From contig CAVQBP010000001.1 of assembly GCA_963710745.1 (NCBI GenBank), forward strand, positions 248,001-312,000: DNA of 64,000 nucleotides, written 5' to 3'. Source of the DNA: CAVQBP01 sp963710745. GTDB lineage: Bacteria; Bacteroidota; Ignavibacteria; Ignavibacteriales; Ignavibacteriaceae. The notes beneath the pieces are model-generated. The model was given only the letters and a program-made list of their open reading frames with translations. It was not told the DNA's origin and did no database searches. The number at the start of each line of letters is the position of its first letter. Positions within the stretch are counted from its first letter, which is position 1. This document shows positions 37,681 through 47,556 of the stretch, in pieces. The position numbers and the translations under genes were made by a program.

Positions 37681-39096
37681 ATGAACAATTTAAAATTTGG
37701 TCAAACAAAAATACTTGTCAATTCTGCCCAGGTAATCCATGAAATGAAAGGTGGGATCGGAGCATCATGGCACGCTCTTTCAAAAGAAATCCCGCTTAAT
37801 AATGAAAAATATGATTATCCTGTGAGATTAATAAATTCAAGAGGTAGCGCATACGGCGGCAACCCTCCCGCTGAGAATAATTCAGCATGGGAACAGATTA
37901 ATTATTATGCAAAATGGCTGGGATTAAATTTTATCAGGGTAGAAATAAGCCAGAGAATGTATGAACCCGAAAGAAATATTTTCGACTGGAATAATGAGGA
38001 AATGTCTGCCCTTTACAGAATTCTGGATTGGTGCGAAATCAATAAGGCAGATGTTTTTCTTCAGCAGATGTGGGGACATGTAGAATGGAATGCTTATCCG
38101 GGTGTCCATCCCTTGTTAAGCGCTCCTTATTCAATGGAAGATTTTGCCAATGGGATTTATGTATTGCTTAATTATTTAATTAACAAGAAGGGTTATTCCT
38201 GCATTAAATATTTCTGCATTACGAATGAACCTCCCGGGGGATCATGGGGTTATTGGTGGTGCTACGGTTCATATTCCGGTTCAATTACAGCGGCAATAAA
38301 AAAAGTAAGGGAAACTCTTGATGAAAAGGGAATAAATATTCCTTTATCCGGTCCCGGCTGGACAAGCCTTCCCCCGTTTGATGAAAGTAAAATTGATTTT
38401 GAACCTTACCTTGGTGCTTATGATATTCATTCATATAATGGGATTAATTTCGAAGGAGAAAAAATCATTAGTGAATGGGTGAAATGGGCCCATGATCATA
38501 GCAAGCCTTTCTTCCTGACTGAATTCGGTAATATGAATTTAGGGTGGGGGGCTGATAATCCCGGGCCTAAAAGTTTTGCTGCTTCGTTGTCGAACGCATC
38601 CGATATTATTACTTGTCTAAATCTTGGCACGGATGGGTTTAACCGCTGGAGTTTCACAAACCGCGGTGACCTGGATGGTCAATGGCAGCTTATCCGGACA
38701 TGGGATGCAGAGAGCAAATGCTATCTGAAAAATATATTTCCCGAAAGTTCAGCTTACTTTGGCTTTGCAATATTGTCAAGGTTTTTGGCAAAATATTCAA
38801 AAGTATTAAAAATTGATTTTGAAAAAGAATTGCCCGGAATAAAAGCGGCTGCAGTCTCTAATAAAAGCAATATCATATCAATATTTATTGTAAATAATGA
38901 TGAAGAAGAGAGGATTATTAATCTTAATATAAAAGGAATTAATGATAAAGAGATTTTTTATTTATATCAGGCAGATGAAGAGGCTGTTTCTGATAAATCA
39001 TTTGAATTAAATTCATTAAAAGGGATTAAAGGGTTAAACCAGGGAGATGCAGATTTCTTTAGAAGCAAAAAGCATTACAACACTATCAAATTTTAA
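37681..39096 (+). CDS. Clan GH-A glycoside hydrolase, cytoplasmic
   Basis: A 471-residue TIM-barrel glycosidase with the acid/base Glu183 in CITNEPPGGSWG and the nucleophile Glu281 in FFLTEFGNMN, about 98 residues apart as in GH5/GH30/GH39-like enzymes. NFIRVEISQRMYEP and QQMWGHVEWN are additional barrel segments. After residue about 370 there is a small beta domain (SIFIVNNDEEERIINLNI). No signal peptide is visible, so it should act on imported oligosaccharides. I cannot assign it to a numbered family with confidence; GH5- and GH30-related groups are the nearest. Confidence 0.75.
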   Translation: MNNLKFGQTKILVNSAQVIHEMKGGIGASWHALSKEIPLNNEKYDYPVRLINSRGSAYGGNPPAENNSAWEQINYYAKWLGLNFIRVEISQRMYEPERNIFDWNNEEMSALYRILDWCEINKADVFLQQMWGHVEWNAYPGVHPLLSAPYSMEDFANGIYVLLNYLINKKGYSCIKYFCITNEPPGGSWGYWWCYGSYSGSITAAIKKVRETLDEKGINIPLSGPGWTSLPPFDESKIDFEPYLGAYDIHSYNGINFEGEKIISEWVKWAHDHSKPFFLTEFGNMNLGWGADNPGPKSFAASLSNASDIITCLNLGTDGFNRWSFTNRGDLDGQWQLIRTWDAESKCYLKNIFPESSAYFGFAILSRFLAKYSKVLKIDFEKELPGIKAAAVSNKSNIISIFIVNNDEEERIINLNIKGINDKEIFYLYQADEEAVSDKSFELNSLKGIKGLNQGDADFFRSKKHYNTIKF

Positions 39097-39157
39097 TTTA
39101 TCAAATAAGGACTTTGGAATAATTGAATAAAAAATTAAAAATCCGGGAAATGAACTT

Positions 39158-40726
39158 ATGAAAACAATTAAAAGCTATTTTATTTCTTTTAATAATAAGT
39201 ATTAATAAATTCCGCAGCTCTAAACGGCAAGACCTATAATATTAAAGATTTCGGGGCAATAGATGACGGTATTACAATAAATACTATTGCTATTCAGAAT
39301 ACAATTAACAAATGTAAGGATGGGGGAGGCGGAACGGTGTTAATTCCTGCCGGAACTTTTATCTCGGGTACAATCCAATTGTACAGCAACATAAATCTTC
39401 ATCTTGAAAGCGGAGCCGTTTTAAAGGGAAGCAGCAATGTATCGGATTATTATTTAAATAAGACCAGGGTCGGACTAATTTACACTGAAAATGCTGACAA
39501 TGTTTTTATAACCGGATATGGTAACATTGACGGCAGCGGAGATATTTTTATGGACCAGGCTCATTCAAAAGTTTTTGATTCTGCAAGCACACAGTATACA
39601 AGACAAAAAAATCATTTCCGTGAAGTTAAACAGGGATTGGGAGATGGTCCGTTGGTACCGCTTGACAGGCCTTTCCAGATGATTATATTTTCAAATTGTA
39701 AAAATGTTACTGTAAACGGTGTGCTTATTTCAAACTCTCCTTTCTGGACACTTCATTTTGCCGATTGTGACGGTGTTATTGTATCTGATGTAAAACTATG
39801 GAACAGTCTGATGATACCGAATAATGACGGGATAGATGTTACTTCGTGCAGCAATGTCCTGATTTCAAACTGCGATATAAGAACAGGTGATGATGCAATT
39901 GCAATTACGGGCTATTCACACCATTTTGATTTGCCGGGATACAAAAATATTATACATGATTCTGAAAATATTGTCCGTGACTAATTGTTATTTGGTTTCC
40001 CGTTCAAGTGCAATCCGCATTGGAGGCTGGGATCAGAATAATATGCGGAATTATACTTTTGATAATATTGTTATTTCAAATTCCAACCGGGGGATAAATC
40101 TTTGTGTAAGAGATACTGGTTCCATTGAAGATATGGTCTTTTCCAATATGATAATTAAAACTCATCTTCATACCGGCGACTGGTGGGGAAATGGGGAACC
40201 AATCCATATATCTGACATTAAAGGACAGGACAGCATGGGTCTTGGAGAAATAAATAATATTAAGTTTAATCATATTATTGCCCAAGGAGAGTCCGGGATA
40301 TTTATTTACGGTACTGCCGAAAGCATTATTAAAAATATTTCATTTGAAGATATTACATTTAAGCTGAAAGACAGTCCTTTAAATCCTGTCTGCGGCGGAA
40401 ACTTTGATTTACGACCGGCTATTGATCCGAAACTGACAATGTTCAGCCATGATATCCCGGCTTTCTATGCAAAGTATGTTAAAAATATAAAGCTTGATAA
40501 TTTTGAAGTTAAATGGGATAGTGTAAAAGAGCCTTATTTTACAAATGGTATTGAATTTTCAGATTTTGACAATATTTCAATTGATAATTATACCGGTGAT
40601 CCTGCTCCGTCAAATAAAGATGCTGCTGCTGTATTTCTGAAAAATGGAAATAAATACAGGATTTTAAATTCCGGTACTTTTAGAACTGCTTCTAAATTTT
40701 TATCCAGGGTTAATGTAGAAAATTGA
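39158..40726 (+). pseudogene. GH28 polygalacturonase-like gene with several frameshifts
   Basis: A beta-helix GH28 protein broken in at least three places. The ATG at 39158 opens MKTIK in frame 2, the hydrophobic signal core AILFLLIISI lies in frame 3, and the mature start VLINSAALNGKTYNIKDFGAI lies in frame 1, so two shifts fall within the first 60 bases. The main helix (frame 1) has SPFWTLHFADCDG, PNNDGIDVTSC and the Asp-Asp pair in RTGDDAIAI. It stops after SENIVRD, and the rest (VTNCYLVSRSSAIRIGGWDQ...) continues in frame 2; dropping one C at 39975-39976 would rejoin them. It may be a true pseudogene, or assembly errors may be responsible. Confidence 0.85.
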
Positions 40727-40837
40727 TAGTTTCACTATAGTTGCAATAAAAGAAATTCAGCCAACTTTTGGGTTGAAAATAGCTTTTTATAATGTATTTT
40801 TGAAATATCTGCCGATATCTGTGTTAAGATTATATTT

Positions 40838-40888
40838 ATGAAAAAAATAATCTTGTTAACTTTTTTATCTTTTATACATTCATTATAA
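40838..40888 (+). other. Orphan signal-peptide-like mini frame
   Basis: A 16-codon frame, MKKIILLTFLSFIHSL then stop, has the charged N-terminus and hydrophobic core of a signal peptide but no mature part. It lies 46 bases before the next gene, which has its own signal peptide. It may be the remnant of a deleted exported protein, a leader peptide, or chance. Confidence 0.35.
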
Positions 40889-40933
40889 TAATTCACAATT
40901 ATTAAAAATTAGAACTACTTTTAAGGAGTATTT

Positions 40934-42943
40934 ATGAAGAAAATTTTACTGTTCGTTATTTTGTTTTTATCTGTTATAAATTATTTAAATGCACAAGTGC
41001 TGGATGGTTTTGAATCCAGCGGGGATCTGGGCATTTTTAGAGATGAAAAATGGGGTGATCTTGTTGACTCTGTTTATCAGACAAATGATCCAACGGGAAA
41101 GAGTAATGGTGTAATGGCCGTTCATTTTAATTTAAAAGGGAAACAATCTCATAATGCAATCGGATTGTTGGAATCAAGTAAAGGTCAGATTAAGGCAAAC
41201 AATGCACAGGTGCTTTCTTACTGGATATATATACCAAGTAACAGCACTATCCCGGACAGTATCCAGTTTGGATTGTGGTTGCAAACTACTGCTGATTGGA
41301 ATTCCTGGAATGAAGAATATTTTTTGTCAAAGGATATCCCTAAAGGTAAATGGTTTCCGCTATCATATTTCCTTGCTGATTCAAGCATTAAGAATCCGGC
41401 TACAGATGATATCTCAAGCCATAATATTGGTGATATGGGAATACAATGGTGGAATACTGGTGCAGATACAGCAACTGTTTGGTCAGGAAATATTTATATT
41501 GACAATATTTCACTTGTTGGAGCCAAGCCGACTATTTATGCCGATTTTAACTCAAGTATTCAAAGTTTCAGTGAATTGTGGAATAATGGTTGGATTGATT
41601 CCGTTGAATGGAATGCAGGTCCGATTAATAGTAGTACCGGAATTTTGCAATTCAAAATCTTAGATGGAACAAATAAAACAGGCGGCACTACTGTTGGCAT
41701 TCAACCATCATCTGCATATGATGCCAAAACTCAAAATCTTTTGGCCTTTTGGGTTAACATTGATGCAACATTTCCCGATTCAGCATATATTCAAATATTT
41801 GCTCAGGATAATGTAAATTGGTCATGGCCTTTACCTGCAGGAATAACGACATATTATGGATTAGATATTCCTAAGAATGTTTGGTATCCATTATATTTTA
41901 ATTTAGAGCAGGCAACTATACTTGATACTGCCTCTTTAGGTAGTTATTTAGGAATATTCAACCACCATACTCATCCTATTGGAAAATTTGGACTTCAGGT
42001 AGATGGTCCTAATACCTGGAACGGTTCTATATATATAGACCGGGTTGAATTTATTAATTCTGTAGTCTCTGCCCCCACTCCTCCTTCAGTTGTATGGACC
42101 GCTGCGGATTTTCAAATCATGAATAACGGAGTACAAGGCTTTTATGTACCAAGTTATTGTGATGGGACAATTTCCCGTGCGCTTGATATAAGTACAACCA
42201 ATAAAACTTATGTACTGAAGGGTAATGCTGACTTTTCTTTGTCTCATCATAAATTTGGTATTGTAAGGGACAGTATCCCGCTTCTTGATACAAATGGGGT
42301 TGATTATGCCGATACAGCTTCATTCGATATTTACCTCCCTTCAGATATGCCTGCTGATTCAGGCGGAATTGTTCAGTTTATAATAAATGGGGAAGCTACT
42401 AATAATACATGGACACAATTCGATTTTAATATAGATAATCATGCAATGAAAGCAGGTAAGTGGAATAAAATGGTAATGGATCTTTATACTTTGGTTAATG
42501 CAGGTACTGTGGATCCTTCTAAACCTGCTCAATTCGTAGTTCAAATTTATTATCCCGAAACTGTTGCCTGGAAAGGTTCTGTATTATTTGACAGCCTGGA
42601 ATTTACCGGCATAAATCGCAGCGGCCAGTTGTCTCCGGTTCCACTCGTCGGTGTTGAAAATAGTGATAATGCTGTAGTTAAGGAATTCAGGCTGTATAAT
42701 AATTTCCCGAATCCTTTTAATCCGTCGACAAACATAAAATATGATTTACCGAAAGAATCCTTTGTAGTAATTAAAGTTTATGACATATTAGGAAGAGATG
42801 TAGCTACTTTAGTTAATGAAAAACAATCCTCCGGCAGGTATAACATAAAATTTGATGCTTCAAATTTAGCAAGCGGAATGTATGTTTACAGAATAGAAGC
42901 AGGGAGTTTTGTAAAGTCGCGTAAGATGATGCTCTTGAAATAA
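40934..42943 (+). CDS. Surface protein with three CBM-like modules and a T9SS tail
   Basis: A 669-residue exported protein: signal peptide to about residue 20 (SVINYLNAQ), three beta-sandwich modules of about 175-190 residues, then a T9SS sorting domain (about 585-669: NNFPNPFNPSTNIKYDL ... SRKMMLLK). Each module ends with a similar strand around a likely metal-binding Asp: SGNIYIDNISLVG, GSIYIDRVEFIN and GSVLFDSLEFTG, typical of jelly-roll carbohydrate-binding modules. Aromatic-rich stretches (WWNTGADTATVW, NWSWPLPAG) could be ligand platforms. No glycosidase catalytic domain is visible. It probably tethers polysaccharide at the cell surface. A clean AAGGAG site precedes the start and a terminator follows. 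Confidence 0.8.
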   Translation: MKKILLFVILFLSVINYLNAQVLDGFESSGDLGIFRDEKWGDLVDSVYQTNDPTGKSNGVMAVHFNLKGKQSHNAIGLLESSKGQIKANNAQVLSYWIYIPSNSTIPDSIQFGLWLQTTADWNSWNEEYFLSKDIPKGKWFPLSYFLADSSIKNPATDDISSHNIGDMGIQWWNTGADTATVWSGNIYIDNISLVGAKPTIYADFNSSIQSFSELWNNGWIDSVEWNAGPINSSTGILQFKILDGTNKTGGTTVGIQPSSAYDAKTQNLLAFWVNIDATFPDSAYIQIFAQDNVNWSWPLPAGITTYYGLDIPKNVWYPLYFNLEQATILDTASLGSYLGIFNHHTHPIGKFGLQVDGPNTWNGSIYIDRVEFINSVVSAPTPPSVVWTAADFQIMNNGVQGFYVPSYCDGTISRALDISTTNKTYVLKGNADFSLSHHKFGIVRDSIPLLDTNGVDYADTASFDIYLPSDMPADSGGIVQFIINGEATNNTWTQFDFNIDNHAMKAGKWNKMVMDLYTLVNAGTVDPSKPAQFVVQIYYPETVAWKGSVLFDSLEFTGINRSGQLSPVPLVGVENSDNAVVKEFRLYNNFPNPFNPSTNIKYDLPKESFVVIKVYDILGRDVATLVNEKQSSGRYNIKFDASNLASGMYVYRIEAGSFVKSRKMMLLK

Positions 42944-42958
42944 AAATATAATTAAAAT

Positions 42959-42989
42959 GGAAACAGGAATATATTATGTTCCTGTTTCC
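42959..42989 (+). terminator. Rho-independent-type terminator
   Basis: GGAAACAGGAA (42959-42969) pairs perfectly with TTCCTGTTTCC (42979-42989) around a nine-base loop, followed by TTTATATT. It sits 15 bases after the stop codon of the three-module T9SS protein and should end the carbohydrate island transcript. Confidence 0.78.
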
Positions 42990-43159
42990 TTTATATTCTG
43001 AAGCTTGTAAAATATGATTGAAGAATAATTGAATCCATTAATCAATTTCCGGTCTGTTTAATATTGTCTGCTTAAAAATTATAGTTTATTTTCTTAAAAT
43101 ATCTGATTTGAATTATCTTTAAGTTATAATATTCATTTTAAATATACATTCTAACCTAA

Positions 43160-44431
43160 ATGAACATAAAATTTAAACAAAAGTGGGGTTTTATATTTCT
43201 GCTTTTTGTAACAATAACATACCTGACAATATTTTTTATTGATTATAAGAGTGAGGGGAAAAAAGTTAAGGAAATTTATTTTGCTGACAGGATAACTGCT
43301 GCGCATAGAATATTAATTAATGAATATAATAAAATGCATGAAGGTGAGGTTAAAGTTATCCCGGTTGATTTTCCTAATACCGATTTCAGTACCAATGATA
43401 GAAAAGAAGTGGTAGCACGTTCTTTGAGAGGTCATGGGGATGGTATAGACTTATTTGCTGTAGATGTTATCTGGGTGCAGCGATTTGCAAAATGGTGTGA
43501 GCCGCTGGATAAATATTTCTCTGCAAAAGAGAGAAATAATATTCTGAATCCGGCTCTCGAATCATGTTATTATGATAGTGAACTTGTGGCAGTTCCATTA
43601 GATATGGTTCAAGGTATTATGTATTACAGGAAAGATTTGATAAAGAACTGAAAAATGGGAATGAAATATTAAATAAAATTAATAATTATATAACCTGGAA
43701 AGATTTTATAAACCTGGATCAGAATACATCAATCAGAAGACCTTTTTATATTTTCCCGGCTGCTGATTTTGAAGGATTAGTTTGCTGTTATAATGAACAG
43801 CTTTTAAGTCTTAAACCAAATTATTTTGAAGAGAAAGGTTTTAATTTTGAAACACCTGAAGCGGGAAAAACTTTGCAGCTTTTTGTTGATCTTGTTAATA
43901 AATATAAAATATCACCTCCGGTTGTTACTGATCTTACAGATGTTTTAAGTTTTGAGTATTATATAAGAAATGATGATTTATTTTTAAGGGGCTGGCCTAC
44001 ATATGATAAAGATTTCAGTGAAAATCCTATCAATATTGAAAAGCAGGATCAACTGGCTAAAAGCTCCCTTTCCTCATTTTAAAGAAGGAAAACCTGCTTC
44101 AGTATTCGGTGGATGGGATCTAATGGTTTCCAAATTCTCCGATAAAAAAAAGGAAGTAATTGATTTTATCAAATTTCTTTTAAGTGATAAATCCCAGGAA
44201 ATATTTTATACAGAGAGTGCATTTTATCCTATTATCAAAAAGTTTTATAAAGATCCTTCTTACGTTAAAAAATATCCGGAAATAACTCAATATAAAGAAC
44301 TTATGAAAACAGGAGTGCATCGTCCTGCACATATAGAGTATACCAAGTATTCTAAAATAATGTCATATTATTTTAATGAAGCAATTAAACAGAAAATCTC
44401 TGTGAAAGAACGCTCTTTCAAAATGTACTAA
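43160..44431 (+). pseudogene. Extracellular solute-binding protein, frameshifted twice
   Basis: Three consecutive pieces make one family 1-type sugar/solute-binding protein of about 420 residues. Piece 1 (frame 2, MNIKFKQKWGF... to MYYRKDLIKN) has a membrane anchor or signal and the motifs RSLRGHGDGIDLFAVDVIWV and VPLDMVQGIMYYRKDL. Piece 2 (frame 1, about 43621-44080, no ATG of its own) holds WKDFINLDQN and SFEYYIRNDDLFLRGWPTYDK. Piece 3 (frame 2, from about 44060) holds APFPHFKEGKPASVFGGWDLMVSKFS. No ABC permease genes follow; a histidine kinase and a regulator do, so the protein may have been a sensor's ligand-binding partner. The pieces read as one protein only if two indels are corrected. 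Confidence 0.8.
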
Positions 44432-44484
44432 AGCAATACAGCTGGATAAGCTAATGGTTCAATAACTAAAAAAAATTAAAGAAT

Positions 44485-45982
44485 ATGGTAAAGAAGAAAT
44501 TTTTAAATAAGTTTTCAAAATACCGTTTTGAAATAAAACATATTACAATCTTTTTTACGGTTTTAATCCTGCTTCAAATTGTAATGGTATTTGTGCAGAA
44601 ATCTTCATTAAATGATTTTTTAAAAGAAACTCAGGATTGGTATAAACAATATTCTGCGGAACGTTTAGCCCTTATAACCTCAACTTCCATGGAACTATTA
44701 TTTGAAAATCTTTTTCTGAATAAATCAATGTCTCAAATGGAAGATACAAAAATCATTAATTCATTTAATGTTATATTCAAACAGCAGCTTATCCAGAAGG
44801 CGGTGAATGATATTTGTCTGATTCTCATCAGGGATAAGAAAATTTATGTAATAGACAGCGGTCAAAAAATCGAATCTTATTTAAATGGAAATTTGCAGTC
44901 CCTATAACTTATATCCTAATTCGCACGAAAATGCTGTGGATTTGTTTTTATCAGTGAAAAATAAGATGAGAGCCTCTGAAGTTATTTACAGTACTCTTAA
45001 AAACCAAAAAACCTACAATATACTCGTCCCCTTTGTTCCCGATGGAGAATATCTTGGTGTTATGTATATGAAGATCACCCCTGATTTTACCTTTTTAACC
45101 GAAGAGATAGGAGCTAATTTTGATAAGTTCTCACTGATATATACTTCTCTAATTTTCCTGGGCTTAATTGCAATATTTCTGGTCTCTTCCCAGGCAGTTA
45201 AAGAAAGAAATGAAGCCCAGCAGGAATTATTTGAAGAACATAAAGAATTAATTAAGAAAGAGATCAGGTATGAAAAGGAGTCGGTTTTTACCAAGCGTAT
45301 TTACCATACTCATCATAAAGCAGAAAAGATCATGGGCTTTATTAAAGAAGATGTAAGGCAAATGAATTCGGAAAACCTTGATGAAATTAAGAGCAGGGTT
45401 ATTACTTATTCAAATTTTATTTCAAGAATTATTTATGATATGAAATGGTATGATCAGGAAGTGAATACCATTATTAATCCCATGTTTAAAACCAATATCA
45501 ATAAGATTATTGAATTTATATTGAAGCATGTTTTTTTGAGAATTTCAAGTAAAAATGATATGTTTGAGTTTGAACTTGATCTGGATAACTGTCTGCCTAT
45601 TGTTCATGTAAATGAATTCGTTGTATGGGAAATTCTTGAACCTATTATTCAGAACAGCATAGATCACGGGAATAAAAAATCGGTTAGGATTAAGATTATC
45701 ACAAAATATGACAAAGAAAAAAATACTTCATTAGTTTCAATATCAGATAACGGGGTAGGAATAAATGAGGAACTGTTGAAAACGGGAGAAAAGGGAATTA
45801 AAAAAATATTTATGGAAAATGAATCAACCAAAATAAACAGGGATATTAATTCGGGGTATGGTTGTTATATTGCATACCAGATGGCCGTCGGCCGCTGCGG
45901 CTGGGAGATGAATGCTGAAAATCTGAATGAAGGCGGATGCAGGTTTACAATAAAAATTAAAAACCTGCAGCAGTTTAATTAA
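44485..45982 (+). pseudogene. Membrane sensor histidine kinase, one frameshift
   Basis: Two overlapping frames together encode a sensor kinase of about 500 residues. The first part has a membrane helix (ITIFFTVLILLQIVMVF) and the start of an extracytoplasmic domain, ending ...LNGNLQSL. The second resumes within the same domain (PYNLYPNSHENAVDLF), then a second helix (LIYTSLIFLGLIAIFLVSS), a coiled-coil linker, a likely H-box RIYHTHHKAEKIMGF, N-box EPIIQNSIDHG, G1 DNGVGI and G2 GYGCYIA. One indel near 44896-44905 separates the parts. The catalytic motifs are intact. It lies between the solute-binding pseudogene and the NtrC-type regulator, its probable partner. Confidence 0.82.
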
Positions 45983-45985
45983 TGT

Positions 45986-46001
45986 AATCCCTGTAGGGAT
46001 T
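45986..46001 (+). terminator. Small hairpin between kinase and regulator genes
   Basis: AATCCC-TGTA-GGGATT is a perfect six-pair stem with a four-base loop, followed by CCTTTT. It lies directly after the kinase stop and 44 bases before the regulator start. It could attenuate transcription into the regulator gene, but the stem is short and the T-run weak. Confidence 0.4.
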
Positions 46002-46045
46002 CCTTTTAGCAAAAACAGATTTATTTTAAAAACAGAAAGATTTTC

Positions 46046-47500
46046 ATGAATACAAGTAACAATATTAATATTCTCCTAATTGAGGATGAAGATTTTGATG
46101 TAAAAAGAATAAAAAACACCATTAATTATTACGAAACAAGAATTAAAGTTTTGGATGTCGTTTCAAACGGCAGGGCCGCTCTTGAACTTATTTCTAACAA
46201 TCCGGAAAAATACGATGTCGTCATTTTGGATTATCAAATCTCAGGCGGATTAAAAGGTGAAGATCTGATTACAAGGATAAAAGAGCTGAATCCTATCCTG
46301 CAGATTATTGTCATTACAAAAATGACTATCAATATTACTGATTATAATTTTGCAAATAACTTAATTAAATCGGGCGCATTTTGGTATGGGACAAAATACC
46401 CCGGCAATATTGAAGATTATATTTATCAGCCGACTGATTTTATTCTAAGTATTTTCAATGCCTTCGAAAAGAAAAAGCTGGAAATCCACAATCTCAGGTC
46501 GGATAAGAAATTGAAGCAGAATATAGCTAACCTGCTTGAGATGAGAAAAATTATCGGAGAATCTAAACCGCTCCTACAGCTGAAAGAGAATATAGAACGG
46601 TATGCAAAAAGCGATGTAAATATTTTAATAACCGGGCCTTCCGGAACCGGGAAAGAACTCGTTGCCTGGAACATTCACCTGAAAAGCAAAAGAAAATATG
46701 AAAACTTTGTTCCTATTAATTGCGGCAGCATTCCGGCCGACTTAATTGAAAGCGAATTATTCGGCTATGAAAAAGGTTCATTTACCGGGGCAAATACAAG
46801 TAAGGCCGGATTGTTTGAAGTTGCAAATAACGGTACTCTGTTTCTGGATGAAGTTGGTGAGCTTCCCCTGCCTGCTCAGGTTAAATTATTAAGAGTTATC
46901 CAGGAAGGTGAAATTGAAAAAATCGGCAGGACAGAAAATATTTCTGTCAATGTAAGGATAATTGCCGCGACCAATAAAAACCTGGCAAACGAGGTAAATA
47001 ATAACAGGTTCAGAGAAGATTTGTACTACAGGCTGAATGTTGTTCCGCTTGATATTGTTCCTCTTCGTCAGCGAGGGGATGATATAATTTTATTGTTTGA
47101 TCATTTCCTGCAGTATTTCAGCCAGGATCTTGGAGTTGAAATTACGCAGGTAGATGAAAAAGCCAAAGAAATTTTATTGAATTATAAATGGCCGGGGAAT
47201 GTAAGAGAACTAAGAAATGTTGTTCAGAGATTAATTCTTAATTGCAATGGTGTAATAAAAGCTAAAGATATAAGCGACCCGATGATTCTCAGGAATCATA
47301 TTATTATAAAAGAAGAAACTAATTTTGATGATCTCTATCAGGGGCAGGTTTTACCTTTAAAGGAAATGGAAAGAATATTTCGGAAAAAGTATTTTCAATA
47401 TGTCAGAAGCATTTCTATTTCAGATTCAAGCGCCGCAGATAAATTAGGGTTAGCTCCTTCAAATTATTACCGGATGTGCAAAGAGCTTGGTATAAAATAA
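46046..47500 (+). CDS. Sigma-54-dependent NtrC-family response regulator
   Basis: A 484-residue activator with all three domains. The receiver (1-150) has the acidic pair Glu13-Asp14 and phospho-acceptor Asp62 in VVILDYQ. The AAA+ domain (about 170-400) has Walker A GPSGTGKE, the sigma-54 contact loop GSFTGA, Walker B LFLDEVGEL, and the FREDLYYRLNVVPL and WPGNVRELRN motifs. A Fis-type HTH lies at the C-terminus (SSAADKLGLAPSNYYRMCKELGIK). It is intact, although both upstream partner genes are frameshifted. It implies RpoN promoters in this genome; the best candidate is near 48.9 kb. Confidence 0.95.
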   Translation: MNTSNNINILLIEDEDFDVKRIKNTINYYETRIKVLDVVSNGRAALELISNNPEKYDVVILDYQISGGLKGEDLITRIKELNPILQIIVITKMTINITDYNFANNLIKSGAFWYGTKYPGNIEDYIYQPTDFILSIFNAFEKKKLEIHNLRSDKKLKQNIANLLEMRKIIGESKPLLQLKENIERYAKSDVNILITGPSGTGKELVAWNIHLKSKRKYENFVPINCGSIPADLIESELFGYEKGSFTGANTSKAGLFEVANNGTLFLDEVGELPLPAQVKLLRVIQEGEIEKIGRTENISVNVRIIAATNKNLANEVNNNRFREDLYYRLNVVPLDIVPLRQRGDDIILLFDHFLQYFSQDLGVEITQVDEKAKEILLNYKWPGNVRELRNVVQRLILNCNGVIKAKDISDPMILRNHIIIKEETNFDDLYQGQVLPLKEMERIFRKKYFQYVRSISISDSSAADKLGLAPSNYYRMCKELGIK

Positions 47501-47556
47501 TTTTTATATTTTTCCTCGTTAGTAATAAATTTTTAGAGTATATATCTTTATTAGTG

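Noticed and set aside
40768..40785. GG-N10-GC element upstream of the three-module protein as a sigma-54 promoter
   Set aside because: Only TGG and GC match; the CAC of the -24 and the TT of the -12 elements are absent, and such weak matches are common.
43125..43130. TATAAT as the -10 box of the solute-binding gene
   Set aside because: No -35 element at suitable spacing; in such A+T-rich DNA the hexamer is uninformative.
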